A stretch of DNA of 64,000 bases from Nocardia cyriacigeorgica (GTDB lineage: Bacteria > Actinomycetota > Actinomycetes > Mycobacteriales > Mycobacteriaceae): assembly GCF_010868145.1 (NCBI RefSeq), contig NZ_JAAGUY010000020.1, positions 1-64,000 of the forward strand, given 5' to 3'. A program made the translations under genes and the position numbers. This document shows, in pieces, positions 8,819-17,371 of the stretch (position 1 is the first letter of the stretch; each line of letters begins with the position of its first letter). A model generated the notes under the pieces. That model was not told the origin of the DNA. It made no database searches and saw only the letters and a list, made by a program, of their open reading frames with translations.

Positions 8819-10348
8819 TCAGCCGAACTCGATGCCCTGTGCCAGCGGCAGGTCGTCGGAGTAGTTGATGGTGTTGGTGGCGCGGCGCATATAGGCCTTC
8901 CAGGAATCGGACCCGGATTCGCGCCCGCCACCGGTCTGCTTCTCGCCGCCGAAAGCGCCGCCGATCTCCGCGCCGGATGTACCGATATTGACATTGGCGA
9001 TGCCGCAGTCGGAGCCGTCGGCGGCGAGGAAGCGTTCGGCCTCGCGCTGGTCGGTGGTGAACACCGACGACGAAAGCCCCTGCGGCACTGCATTGTGCAG
9101 TTCGACCGCGCCATCGAAATCGTGGTAGGTGAGCACGTACAGGATCGGCGCGAAGGTCTCCTCCCGCACGACCGCAGTCTGGGTGGGCATGCGGATGATC
9201 GCCGGGCGCACGTAGTAGGCGTTGTCGCCGAAACCGTCCACTCGTTCACCACCACAGATCAATTCGCCGCCGTCGGCCAGCGCGCGATCGATCGCGGCGG
9301 TCATACCCGCATAGGCCTTCCCGTCGATCAGCGGCCCGACCAGTACACCGGGCTCGAGCGGACTGCCGACGCGCAGTTGTAGATACGCGCCCTCCAGCAG
9401 GTCCAGCAGCGGGCCCGCCACATCGGCGTGCACGATGAGCCGTCGGAGCGAGGTGCACCGCTGTCCGGCCGTGCCCGCTGCCGCGAAAACGATGCCGCGC
9501 GCCGCGAGCTCGAGATCCGCCGACTCGGTGACGATGGCCGCGTTGTTGCCGCCCAGCTCCAGCAAGCAGCGACCGAGGCGCGCCGCGACTCGGGGCGCGA
9601 CCGTGCGGCCCATCCGCACCGAACCCGTCGCGCTCAGCAGCGCCACCCGTTCGTCATCGACGAGCCGTTCGCCCGCCTCCGTGCCGCCGAGGATCAACTG
9701 ATGGACCTGCGGATCGGCGCCGACGTCCGCTGCGGCGCGGCGCAGCAGTGCGTGGCAGGCCAGGCCGGTCAGCGGGGTGGTCTCCGACGGCTTCCAGACG
9801 ACGGTGTCACCACAGACCAACGCGATCGCGGTATTCCAGGCCCACACCGCGACCGGGAAGTTGAACGCCGAGATCACCCCGACCACGCCCAGCGGATGCC
9901 AGGTCTCCATCAGCCGGTGGCCGGGACGTTCCGACGGCATGGTCCGTCCGTAGAGCTGGCGGGACAGCCCAACGGCGAACTCGCAGACATCGATCATCTC
10001 CTGCACTTCACCGACCGCCTCGGCGCCGATCTTGCCCGCCTCCAGCGTGACAAGCTCGCCCAGCAGCTCCTTATGGGCTTCGAGGAGAACGGCCAGCCTG
10101 CGGACCAGTGCGCCGCGCACCGGTGCGGGCACCGTGCGCCAGGTCCGAAACGCCGTGGCGGCCCGGTCGATCGCGGCCGCGACGTCGTCGGGGGAGTCCG
10201 GGCGCAGGGTGGCCAGCTGGCCGCCGGTGATGGGGGTGCGAGCCACCAGTGTGCCGGGGATGGGCGGTTCGGCGCCGAGCGCGTCGAGCAGTGCTTCGGC
10301 GCGGCCGGGAAGTACGCGGGCCGAATGTTCGCCGACGATATAGGTCAT
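8819..10348 (-). CDS. pcd: L-aminoadipate-semialdehyde (piperideine-6-carboxylate) dehydrogenase
   Basis: 509-residue aldehyde dehydrogenase fold with catalytic Glu264 (LELGGNN) and Cys298 (GQRCTS). It is of the ALDH7 type and lies next to lrpA and lat, the arrangement of M. tuberculosis Rv3293/Rv3291c/Rv3290c (recalled). It would oxidise the lysine-derived semialdehyde, in equilibrium with piperideine-6-carboxylate, to L-2-aminoadipate with NAD(P). It is divergent from lrpA across 110 bp, so Lrp control is likely. Context rather than sequence alone fixes the substrate. Confidence 0.88.
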   Translation of the reverse strand: MTYIVGEHSARVLPGRAEALLDALGAEPPIPGTLVARTPITGGQLATLRPDSPDDVAAAIDRAATAFRTWRTVPAPVRGALVRRLAVLLEAHKELLGELVTLEAGKIGAEAVGEVQEMIDVCEFAVGLSRQLYGRTMPSERPGHRLMETWHPLGVVGVISAFNFPVAVWAWNTAIALVCGDTVVWKPSETTPLTGLACHALLRRAAADVGADPQVHQLILGGTEAGERLVDDERVALLSATGSVRMGRTVAPRVAARLGRCLLELGGNNAAIVTESADLELAARGIVFAAAGTAGQRCTSLRRLIVHADVAGPLLDLLEGAYLQLRVGSPLEPGVLVGPLIDGKAYAGMTAAIDRALADGGELICGGERVDGFGDNAYYVRPAIIRMPTQTAVVREETFAPILYVLTYHDFDGAVELHNAVPQGLSSSVFTTDQREAERFLAADGSDCGIANVNIGTSGAEIGGAFGGEKQTGGGRESGSDSWKAYMRRATNTINYSDDLPLAQGIEFG

Positions 10349-10458
10349 CTGGGTCCTCCGCTTCGACGTGGGTGACCGGTGGGCTCGGCGCTCCGGTCGC
10401 GGAATGAACGATTACAAGTTTTCTGCACGGGCCGCGTTGGCTGCGTTAGCCTTCGCTG

Positions 10459-10911
10459 ATGGCGGAAACACCGGCAAAACCCGTTCTCGACGATATCGAT
10501 CGGCTACTGATACGCGAGCTGATGGCCGATGGCCGGGCCACCCTGTCGAATCTGGCCGAGAAGGCGAGCCTGTCGGTGTCGGCCGTGCAGTCGCGGGTGC
10601 GCAGGTTGGAAGCGCGGGGCGTGATCCGGGGCTATACCGCGAACGTCGATCCCGAGGCGCTCGGTCATCTGCTGTCGGCATTCGTCGCGATCACTCCTCT
10701 CGACCCGTCGCAACCCGATGACGCGCCCGCATTGTTGCAGCAGGTGCCCGGAATCGAGGCGTGCCACTCGGTAGCGGGCGATGAGAGTTATGTGCTGCTG
10801 GTTCGAGTGGCTTCGCCCCGTCATCTGGAGCAGCTGTTGCAGGAGATCCGGGCGACCGCCAATGTCCGCACGCGAAGCACGATCATCTTGCAGACATTCT
10901 ACGACAGGTAG
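10459..10911 (+). CDS. lrpA: Lrp/AsnC-family regulator of the lysine catabolism genes
   Basis: 150 residues. The N-terminal winged helix (LDDIDRLLIRELMADGR, then LSVSAVQSRVRRLEARGVI) is followed by a RAM/Lrp effector-binding domain from about residue 70. It stands between pcd and lat. The M. tuberculosis counterpart (Rv3291c, recalled) is a feast/famine regulator of lat. Effectors are probably lysine or other amino acids. A short hairpin with a T-rich tail and a perfect palindrome separate it from lat. Confidence 0.9.
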   Translation: MAETPAKPVLDDIDRLLIRELMADGRATLSNLAEKASLSVSAVQSRVRRLEARGVIRGYTANVDPEALGHLLSAFVAITPLDPSQPDDAPALLQQVPGIEACHSVAGDESYVLLVRVASPRHLEQLLQEIRATANVRTRSTIILQTFYDR

Positions 10912-10919
10912 CGCTTGAC

Positions 10920-10940
10920 CGGAGTTTCTCCGTTTTGTTG
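10920..10940 (+). terminator. weak intrinsic terminator or attenuator after lrpA
   Basis: CGGAG-TTT-CTCCG forms a 5-bp stem followed at once by TTTTGTTG, 9 bp after the lrpA stop codon. The stem is short, so it may only attenuate readthrough into lat. Confidence 0.4.
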
Positions 10941-10954
10941 TAGCGATTTCGCTA
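10941..10954. promoter_or_regulatory. perfect palindrome before lat, probable Lrp or promoter element
   Basis: TAGCGA-TT-TCGCTA is a perfect 6-bp inverted repeat located 22-35 bp upstream of the lat GTG start. Lrp-family proteins bind loose dyads of this size and the lrpA gene is adjacent, so it is a good candidate for autoregulated control of lat. Confidence 0.5.
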
Positions 10955-10975
10955 AATCTTTCGTACCCTGCGGAT

Positions 10976-12325
10976 GTGACCATCGAACTGGAGCGCACCC
11001 GCTCGGATGGTGACGAGGTATCGGTCACCACCGCCACCCGGGTCCACGAGATCTTGTCGGCGAGCATCCTCGCCGATGGCTTCGAGCTGGTTCTCGACCT
11101 GCGACGATCGCAGGGCCGCCACCTCGTCGACGAACGCGACGGCACCACCTACCTGGACATGTTCGGCTTCTTCGCCTCCAATGCCCTCGGCATGAACCAT
11201 CCGGCTCTCGCCGAGGACGAGGCATTCGTCGCCGAGCTCGCCACCGCCGCCCTCAACAAGCCGAGCAACTCCGACATCTACACCGTGGCCATGGCCCGCT
11301 TCGTGGAGACCTTCGTCCGGGTGCTCGGCGACCCCGGGCTCCCGCATCTGTTCTTCATCGACGGCGGCGGCCTCGCGGTGGAGAACGCGCTCAAGGTGGC
11401 CTTCGACTGGAAGAGCAGACATAACGAAAGCCACGGCCGGTCACCGCGACTGGGCACCAAGGTGATGCATCTGACCGGCGCCTTCCACGGCCGCACCGGC
11501 TACACCCTGTCGCTGACCAATACCGACCCGGCCAAAACGGCACGTTTCCCTGCCTTCGACTGGCCGCGCATCGACGCGCCGTATCTGGGTGCGGGCCGCG
11601 ATATCGCGGTCGCGGAGCAGCACGCGCTCGACCAGGCTGCCAGAGCCTTTGCCGAGAACCCGCACGACATCGCGTGTTTCATCGCCGAACCCATCCAGGG
11701 CGAGGGCGGCGACCGGCATCTGCGCCCCGAGTTCCTCCAGGCGATGCAGCAGTTGTGCCACGACAACGACGCGCTGTTCGTGCTCGACGAGGTACAGACC
11801 GGGGTCGGTATGACCGGAACGACCTGGGCCTACCAGCAATTGGGGCTCGCACCCGACGCCGTGGCGTTCGGTAAGAAGACCCAGGTCTGCGGCGTGATGG
11901 CCGGCGGCCGCGTCGACGAGGTACCCGACAACGTGTTCGCCGTCAGCTCCCGGCTCAACTCCACATGGGGCGGCAATCTCACCGATATGGTGCGCACCCG
12001 CCGCATCCTCGAGGTGATCGAACACGACGGGCTCGTCGACCGATCCAGGCTGCTCGGCACCCATCTGCTGGACCGGCTCACCGCCCTGGCACAGCGACAT
12101 CCGGCCCTCACCGAACCGCGCGGTCGCGGCCTCATGTGTGCGATGGACCTGCCGGACACCCGGTTCCGTGACGACGTGCTGACCCAACTGCGCGAACGCG
12201 AACATGTGCTCATCCTCGGCACCGGTGAACGCGGCATCCGGTTCCGTCCGCCGTTGACGGTCACCGCCGAGGAGCTCGACGCCGCGGTAGCGGCTGTGGA
12301 CCGGGTGCTGACCGACCTCGACTGA
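10976..12325 (+). CDS. lat: L-lysine 6-transaminase (lysine epsilon-aminotransferase)
   Basis: 449-residue fold-type I PLP aminotransferase. It converts L-lysine and 2-oxoglutarate to aminoadipate semialdehyde (which cyclises) and glutamate. Lys300 (AFGKKTQVCG) is the expected Schiff-base lysine, at the position I recall for the M. tuberculosis enzyme; LDEVQTG near 270-276 holds the PLP-nitrogen aspartate. Start is the GTG at 10976 (MTIELERTRS), 65 bp after lrpA. With pcd it forms the two-step route from lysine to aminoadipate. Confidence 0.94.
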   Translation: MTIELERTRSDGDEVSVTTATRVHEILSASILADGFELVLDLRRSQGRHLVDERDGTTYLDMFGFFASNALGMNHPALAEDEAFVAELATAALNKPSNSDIYTVAMARFVETFVRVLGDPGLPHLFFIDGGGLAVENALKVAFDWKSRHNESHGRSPRLGTKVMHLTGAFHGRTGYTLSLTNTDPAKTARFPAFDWPRIDAPYLGAGRDIAVAEQHALDQAARAFAENPHDIACFIAEPIQGEGGDRHLRPEFLQAMQQLCHDNDALFVLDEVQTGVGMTGTTWAYQQLGLAPDAVAFGKKTQVCGVMAGGRVDEVPDNVFAVSSRLNSTWGGNLTDMVRTRRILEVIEHDGLVDRSRLLGTHLLDRLTALAQRHPALTEPRGRGLMCAMDLPDTRFRDDVLTQLREREHVLILGTGERGIRFRPPLTVTAEELDAAVAAVDRVLTDLD

Positions 12326-12407
12326 GCACGATTCGGCTCGAACGGGTTTCGGCCTGTTTCGGCGCGGATAGCTGCGCTACCGGCTGGTTATCCTTAGGGT
12401 CGCTGCC

Positions 12408-13640
12408 ATGTCCTCCCGTCAGCACTTCATTCAGTCGCGGGTACCGTGCGTGAATCGTCGTCGGGCACCCCTGGCCGCCTCGCTCGCGGTGGTTGCCGCC
12501 GTCGCCGGCTGCTCCACCAGCGAAGCGGGCTCCGTTCAGCACATCGACACCCCCACCGGCGCCACGACCTCGGCGCCGCCGCCACCCCATCTGGCCAACC
12601 TGCTACCGGGTATGCCGCCGCCGCTGTCGGATACCGACGTCTACGCGGCCAACCGGGAACTCGATCCGTCGGTCGCCGACCACCGGCCGCTGGTTTATGT
12701 GCCCAACAGTGAATCGAATTCGGTCACCGTGATCGACCCGGCGACCTTCCAGGTGGTCGATAGCTTCTCCGCGGGCGGGCTTGAACCGCAGCATGTGGTC
12801 CCCTCCTATGACATGCAGACGCTGTATGTCACCAATGATCTGCCCATCGGCGGCGGCAGCCTGCTGCCGATCGACCCGCGGACCGGTACACCGGGGCAAC
12901 CGATTCCGGTGCGCGATCCGTACAACATGTACTACACCCCGGACGGCAAGTTCGCTCTCGTCGTCGCCGAGGCGGACAAGTCGCTGGACTTCTACGACCC
13001 GAAGACCTGGCAGAAGCTGCACGGCGTCCCGGTGCCCGACTGCGCGGGCGTCGACCATATGGACTTCACGGCCGACGGGCGGTTCGCACTGGCCAGCTGC
13101 GAATTCATCGGCCGGATGCTAGTTTTCGACATCGCCGAGCGCAAGCCGATCAGGACGATCGATTTGCCCGGCGGCCGGTCCGGCAAACCACAGGACGTGA
13201 AGCTCTCGCCGGACGGCACCCAGTTCTTCGTCGCCGATATGGTGGCCAACGGTATGTACGTCTTCGACGCCCTGACCTTCGAGAACACCGGTTTCATCCC
13301 CACCGGCCACGGTGCACACGGGCTGTACATCACCCGTGATTCGAAGCAGATGATCATCACCAACCGGCACGAGGGCAGCATCTCGGTCTGGGATTTCGCC
13401 GAGGACAAACTGGTCAACACTTGGTTCCTGCCCGGCGGCGGCAGCCCGGATATGGGCAACATCTCCGCCGACGGCCGCGTCTTCTGGGTCTCGGGCCGCC
13501 ACCATGGCGAGGTCTATGCCATCGACATCATCGACTGGAAGCTGCTGGCCCGTATCCCGGTGGGCAAGGGCGCGCACGGGCTGACGGTGTGGCCGCAGCC
13601 GGGGCGCTACTCGACCGGGCATACGGGTGTGATGCGCTGA
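12408..13640 (+). CDS. exported beta-propeller (YVTN/cytochrome-d1-like) lipoprotein
   Basis: 410 residues. A basic N-terminus and hydrophobic core end in a lipobox AVAGC (Cys35 from the ATG), so it is probably a membrane-anchored lipoprotein outside the cell membrane. After a Pro/Thr-rich linker come repeated blades with YVPNSESNSVTVID-, YVTND- and FVADM-like strands, about six to seven units, as in YVTN-repeat propellers. An alternative GTG start at 12450 would give a more typical signal length. Proteins of this type are scaffolds or binding proteins; no catalytic residues are visible. Confidence 0.8.
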   Translation: MSSRQHFIQSRVPCVNRRRAPLAASLAVVAAVAGCSTSEAGSVQHIDTPTGATTSAPPPPHLANLLPGMPPPLSDTDVYAANRELDPSVADHRPLVYVPNSESNSVTVIDPATFQVVDSFSAGGLEPQHVVPSYDMQTLYVTNDLPIGGGSLLPIDPRTGTPGQPIPVRDPYNMYYTPDGKFALVVAEADKSLDFYDPKTWQKLHGVPVPDCAGVDHMDFTADGRFALASCEFIGRMLVFDIAERKPIRTIDLPGGRSGKPQDVKLSPDGTQFFVADMVANGMYVFDALTFENTGFIPTGHGAHGLYITRDSKQMIITNRHEGSISVWDFAEDKLVNTWFLPGGGSPDMGNISADGRVFWVSGRHHGEVYAIDIIDWKLLARIPVGKGAHGLTVWPQPGRYSTGHTGVMR

Positions 13641-13667
13641 ACCCTCGATCGAACGGGCAGAGCCGGG

Positions 13668-13694
13668 CCGGGACGGATGCTTCGGCAGTCCCGG
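13668..13694. terminator. hairpin between convergent genes, likely bidirectional terminator
   Basis: CCGGGAC (13668-13674) pairs with GTCCCGG (13688-13694). Inside is a further TGC-TTCG-GCA with a stable UUCG tetraloop and a GGA bulge. It sits between the stops at 13640 (+) and 13714 (-). There is no U-tract, as is common in actinobacteria. Confidence 0.5.
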
Positions 13695-13713
13695 ACTCGG
13701 CGTGGCACGTTGT

Positions 13714-14061
13714 TCAGTCGGCCGGGCGCGGGTTCAGCCCGAGCGCGCCCTCGGTGAACCGCCGCACCGCTGTCAGCCCGGCGTCGAGGGCCTCGTCGTA
13801 GCCGCGCCGGGACCAGCCGGTGATCTGGGCGGAACCGTCGGTGCCGGGCGTGACGCCGATTTCGGCGACGAGTTCGGCGGTCGTCGGCTCGCACACAGCC
13901 CATGAGTAGTGCGTTTCGTCGTCCCACTGCCCGTTGCGGCGATGCACGTACTCGGCATCGGTGATCCCGCCCTCGGCCAGCGCCGGACGATCGTCGATAC
14001 GTTCATCGGCCCGGAGTGCGCGCAGGTACCAGGAGCCCGCGTTGATCTCGATCGGTTCCAT
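13714..14061 (-). CDS. short GNAT-like protein lacking the second half of the fold
   Basis: 115 residues. The start (MEPIEINAGSWYLRALRADERIDDRPAL) and the tryptophan- and glutamate-rich middle resemble the first half of GNAT acetyltransferases of the RimJ type. The C-terminus (GYDEALDAGLTAVRRFTEGALGLN) looks like the helix after the acetyl-CoA loop, but the expected Q/R-x-x-G-x-G/A loop reads GWSRRGYDEA and the chain ends just after the helix. It could be a decayed acetyltransferase or a small domain kept for another use. Confidence 0.55.
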   Translation of the reverse strand: MEPIEINAGSWYLRALRADERIDDRPALAEGGITDAEYVHRRNGQWDDETHYSWAVCEPTTAELVAEIGVTPGTDGSAQITGWSRRGYDEALDAGLTAVRRFTEGALGLNPRPAD

Positions 14062-14189
14062 CAGCTCTCTTCGGTCTCGGGCGCCGAGCAGCGGCGTCGG
14101 CGGTATCGGTCGCGACCACCGTCGGCGACCCGTGCAAGGTTAGCCCCGGGACATCAGCGGCTGTCCGATGGCAGCCGTCCGCACACCGG

Positions 14190-15131
14190 TCAGCCGCGAT
14201 CGAGCTGTGCCACCACATCGGCCAGCGCGACGTGCGCTGCCCGCCGCCCGATCTCGAGCGCGCGTGCCAGTAGCTCGGTATCGCGGGCCGCGCTGTCGAC
14301 GGCGGGCGAGCCTGCGGGCGGGTGGATCTGCAGGACGGCATCGCCCAGGCCGGTCAGCACTCGATCTTCCACCGATTGCTGCTGCGGGCGCTCCAGCCAG
14401 GCCCGGTAGGCGCCCGGCGCACGCACCCGCAGATAGGTGCCACCGACCACGGAGTGGATCCGCGATGCGGCCGGACGTCGCTCGTCCACGCGCCGGGTGC
14501 GCAGCACCACCGCGTGGGTCGCGCCCGAACGCAGTGCGGTGCGGATCGGCACGGTCTCGGCCAGTCCGCCGTCGAGGTAGCACGCATCGCCGAGCGGGAC
14601 CGGTGGCCCGGCCAGGATCGGTAGCCCCGCGGAGGCTCGCAGCGCGGTCATGAGGGTGCGCTTGTCCACGATGTGGCGGCTCAGATCGACCGCGAGCCCG
14701 GTGCGGACATCGGTGGCCACCGGATGAAAGGTGGTGGGGTTGGCCAGGATCGCGGGGAAATCCATCGGCTCGATCCCGTCGTAGACCTGATGCACCAGAT
14801 ACCGCAGATCGAAGGCCGGACGTCCACGCAGCAGCCTGGCCGGGTCGATGGCGCGGCGCATGATCGCCGGATCGGTCCACGACCGCATACCGGGCTCGGC
14901 CCGTCCGCACAGCAGCCACGCGCCGTTGATGGCGCCGGCGGAGGTGCCATAGACGGCGTCGAACACCGCGGCCAACCCCAGTTGTTCGAGCCCGTGCACC
15001 ATGCCGCTGGAATACACACCGCGGCTGCCGCCGCCCTCGACGACGAGCACCAGCCGGTGCCCGTCGGTACGGCTACCGGACTCGACGCGGGTACGAATGA
15101 CCTCCGCGACGGCGGGGGTAGAGCTGGTCAC
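14190..15131 (-). CDS. patatin-like phospholipase (second copy in window)
   Basis: 313 residues. It has GGGSRG at 33-38 (oxyanion loop), the nucleophile elbow GTSAG with Ser64, and a YLDGG motif near residue 186 carrying the catalytic aspartate. It is unlike the first patatin (7 kb) in sequence, so it is not a recent duplicate. It starts with a GTG at 15131. It is preceded by the 15.2-kb hairpin region and is not clearly in an operon. Acyl-ester hydrolase activity follows from the family; the substrate is unknown. Confidence 0.87.
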   Translation of the reverse strand: MTSSTPAVAEVIRTRVESGSRTDGHRLVLVVEGGGSRGVYSSGMVHGLEQLGLAAVFDAVYGTSAGAINGAWLLCGRAEPGMRSWTDPAIMRRAIDPARLLRGRPAFDLRYLVHQVYDGIEPMDFPAILANPTTFHPVATDVRTGLAVDLSRHIVDKRTLMTALRASAGLPILAGPPVPLGDACYLDGGLAETVPIRTALRSGATHAVVLRTRRVDERRPAASRIHSVVGGTYLRVRAPGAYRAWLERPQQQSVEDRVLTGLGDAVLQIHPPAGSPAVDSAARDTELLARALEIGRRAAHVALADVVAQLDRG

Positions 15132-15172
15132 CCGACCACGATACTGTGTTCATTTGCCGCTGGCGCGGCGTG

Positions 15173-15262
15173 TTCGCGGCCCCCTTGTGTCTCGCGTTTG
15201 CGCGACCGCTGCTTGCCTACGGCGTGCGCAGCGGCCGCACAAACGCGAGACGGGCCGCGAAC
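15173..15262. repeat. 90-nt imperfect palindrome able to fold as a long hairpin
   Basis: Arm 15189-15212 is the reverse complement of 15228-15251 with two changes in 24 positions, both G:U-compatible in RNA, around a 15-nt loop. An outer arm, 15173-15183 against 15252-15262, adds 11 perfect pairs after a 5-nt bulge. It lies between the second patatin gene and the accA3 stop codon. It may be a transcription terminator for accA3 (read on the minus strand) or a miniature repeat element. Confidence 0.7.
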
Positions 15263-15372
15263 GGGGCTCCCTCGGGGTCGCCCCTCCGTTGCCCACAGCT
15301 TGGTTGCGTTTTGCCGCGTGCTGCTCAGATTCGGTGGTGTGGTTATTACAGAGACGGGCCGCGAACGGGGCT
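15247..15372. repeat. 22-bp direct repeat pair beside the hairpin
   Basis: The 22 bases at 15247-15268 recur exactly at 15351-15372. The first copy overlaps the right arm of the 90-nt hairpin, so the second may be the trace of another partial element. The repeat period is 104 bp. Confidence 0.6.
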
Positions 15373-15417
15373 TCGACGTCGCCCGCTCGCGGCCCGGTGT
15401 TCTCGGGTCCCTGAGTC

Positions 15418-17220
15418 TTACTTGATCTCGGCCAACACGGTGCCCTGGGTGATGGCGGCGCCGGCTTCCACGGCCAGCCCGGTGACAACACCGGCCTTGT
15501 GCGCGTTGACCGGGTTCTCCATCTTCATGGCCTCGAGCACGACGATCAGGTCGCCCGCCTCGACGGTCTGGCCTTCCTCGACCGCGACCTTGACGACGGT
15601 GCCCTGCATCGGCGCGGTGACCGAGTCACCCGATGCCGCGCCGCCGCCCGTGCCGCCACGCTTGCGCGCCTTCGGCTTCTTGCGGATCACGCCTGCGCCG
15701 TTACCGCCCGCACCGGCCGCACCCGCACCGACGGTGAAGTTTCCGGGGAGCGAGACCTCGACACGACGGCCACCGACCTCGACGACCACCTTCTGCCGCG
15801 GGCCTTCCTCGTCCTCGTCGAGAGGAGCACCGCCGGTGTAGGGCTCGACGGTGTTCTTCCACTCGGTTTCGATCCACTTGGTGTAGACGTCGAACTTCTC
15901 ACCGTCACCGATGAACGCCGGATCTTCGACGATCGCGCGGTGGAACGGGATGACGGTGGCCAGGCCCTCGACGTGGAACTCGGCCAGCGCGCGCCGTGCC
16001 CGCTCCAGCGCCTCGGTGCGGTTCGCGCCGGTGACGATCAGCTTGGCAAGCATCGAGTCGAACTGACCGCCGATCACGCTGCCCTGCACCACACCGGAGT
16101 CCACGCGCACACCCGGGCCGGTGGGCTCGGAGTACACGGTGACCGGGCCGGGGGCGGGCAGGAAGCCGCGACCGGCGTCCTCGCCGTTGATCCGGAACTC
16201 GAACGAGTGTCCGCGCGGGGTCGGGTCTTCCTTGATCGACAGCTCTTCGCCGTTGGCGATGCGGAACTGTTGGCGCACGAGATCGATGCCAGCGGTCTCC
16301 TCGGTGACCGGGTGCTCGACCTGCAGGCGGGTGTTGACCTCGAGGAACGACACGGTGTCGCCCTGCACCAGGTACTCCACTGTGCCCGCGCCGTAGTAGT
16401 GGGCTTCCTTGCAGATGGCCTTGGCCGAGGCGTGGATCCGCGCCCGCTGATCGTCGGTGAGGAACGGCGCGGGCGCCTCCTCGACCAGCTTCTGGAACCG
16501 GCGCTGCAGCGAGCAGTCACGGGTACCCGCGACCACGACATTGCCGTGCTTGTCGGCGATAACCTGTGCCTCGACGTGGCGAGCCTTGTCCAGGTACTGC
16601 TCGACGAAGCATTCACCACGACCGAAGGCGGCGACCGCCTCGCGGGTGGCCGACTCGAACAGCTCAGGGATCTCCTCGATGGTGTGGGCGACCTTCATGC
16701 CGCGGCCACCACCACCGAAGGCGGCCTTGATGGCCACCGGGACGCCGTACTTCTTCGCGAACTCGACGACCTCGTCGGCGTTCTTGACCGGGTCCTTGGT
16801 GCCCGCCGCCATCGGCGCCTTGGCGCGCTCGGCGATGTGGCGTGCGGTGACCTTGTCACCGAGGTCCCGAATGGACTGCGGCGACGGTCCGATCCAGATC
16901 AACCCGGCGTCGAGGACTGCCTGGGCGAAGTCGGCATTCTCGGAAAGGAATCCGTAGCCGGGGTGGATGGCGTCCGCACCGGACTTGGCGGCGGCATCGA
17001 GGATCTTGTCGAACACCAGGTACGACTCTGCCGACGTCTGTCCACCGAGGGCGAAGGCCTCATCGGCGAGCTTGACGAACGGGGCATCGGCATCGGGTTC
17101 GGCGTACACCGCGACGCTCCCGATACCGGCATCCTTGGCCGCCCGGATCACGCGCACGGCGATCTCGCCTCGATTAGCTACGAGTACCTTCGTGATCTGC
17201 GCGCTGGCATGGCTGGGCAC
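15418..17220 (-). CDS. accA3: acyl-CoA carboxylase alpha chain (biotin carboxylase plus biotin carrier)
   Basis: 600 residues. The N-terminal biotin carboxylase begins VLVANRGEIAVR. The ATP-grasp core has the glycine-rich AAFGGGGRGMK loop, then EVNTRLQVEHPVTEET. A Gly/Ala-rich linker leads to the C-terminal carrier domain with biotinyl Lys566 in EAMKMEN. It carboxylates biotin for acetyl-, propionyl- or long-chain acyl-CoA carboxylation with AccD/AccE subunits. Start is the GTG at 17220 preceded by AGGAGG; upstream codons lie before the ribosome site. It is unlinked in transcript from accD5 but in the same neighbourhood, as in M. tuberculosis (Rv3285, recalled). Confidence 0.95.
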   Translation of the reverse strand: MPSHASAQITKVLVANRGEIAVRVIRAAKDAGIGSVAVYAEPDADAPFVKLADEAFALGGQTSAESYLVFDKILDAAAKSGADAIHPGYGFLSENADFAQAVLDAGLIWIGPSPQSIRDLGDKVTARHIAERAKAPMAAGTKDPVKNADEVVEFAKKYGVPVAIKAAFGGGGRGMKVAHTIEEIPELFESATREAVAAFGRGECFVEQYLDKARHVEAQVIADKHGNVVVAGTRDCSLQRRFQKLVEEAPAPFLTDDQRARIHASAKAICKEAHYYGAGTVEYLVQGDTVSFLEVNTRLQVEHPVTEETAGIDLVRQQFRIANGEELSIKEDPTPRGHSFEFRINGEDAGRGFLPAPGPVTVYSEPTGPGVRVDSGVVQGSVIGGQFDSMLAKLIVTGANRTEALERARRALAEFHVEGLATVIPFHRAIVEDPAFIGDGEKFDVYTKWIETEWKNTVEPYTGGAPLDEDEEGPRQKVVVEVGGRRVEVSLPGNFTVGAGAAGAGGNGAGVIRKKPKARKRGGTGGGAASGDSVTAPMQGTVVKVAVEEGQTVEAGDLIVVLEAMKMENPVNAHKAGVVTGLAVEAGAAITQGTVLAEIK

Positions 17221-17371
17221 TGAGCCTCCTGTGCAATCTTCTCTGTGGTCGCCCCTGGTCGACAACTTTTCGTCTGGAGCGAGTGTAGGCAGTCTGCCAA
17301 TAGACGCCGAACTCGGATAGTCCTACCGAAGAGTAGGTCGTGGATCACACCCGCCGCGAGGCGGGGCTGTT

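Noticed and set aside
15499..17223. 574-codon open frame opposite accA3
   Set aside because: Mirror frame of a real, strongly conserved gene; no start signals.
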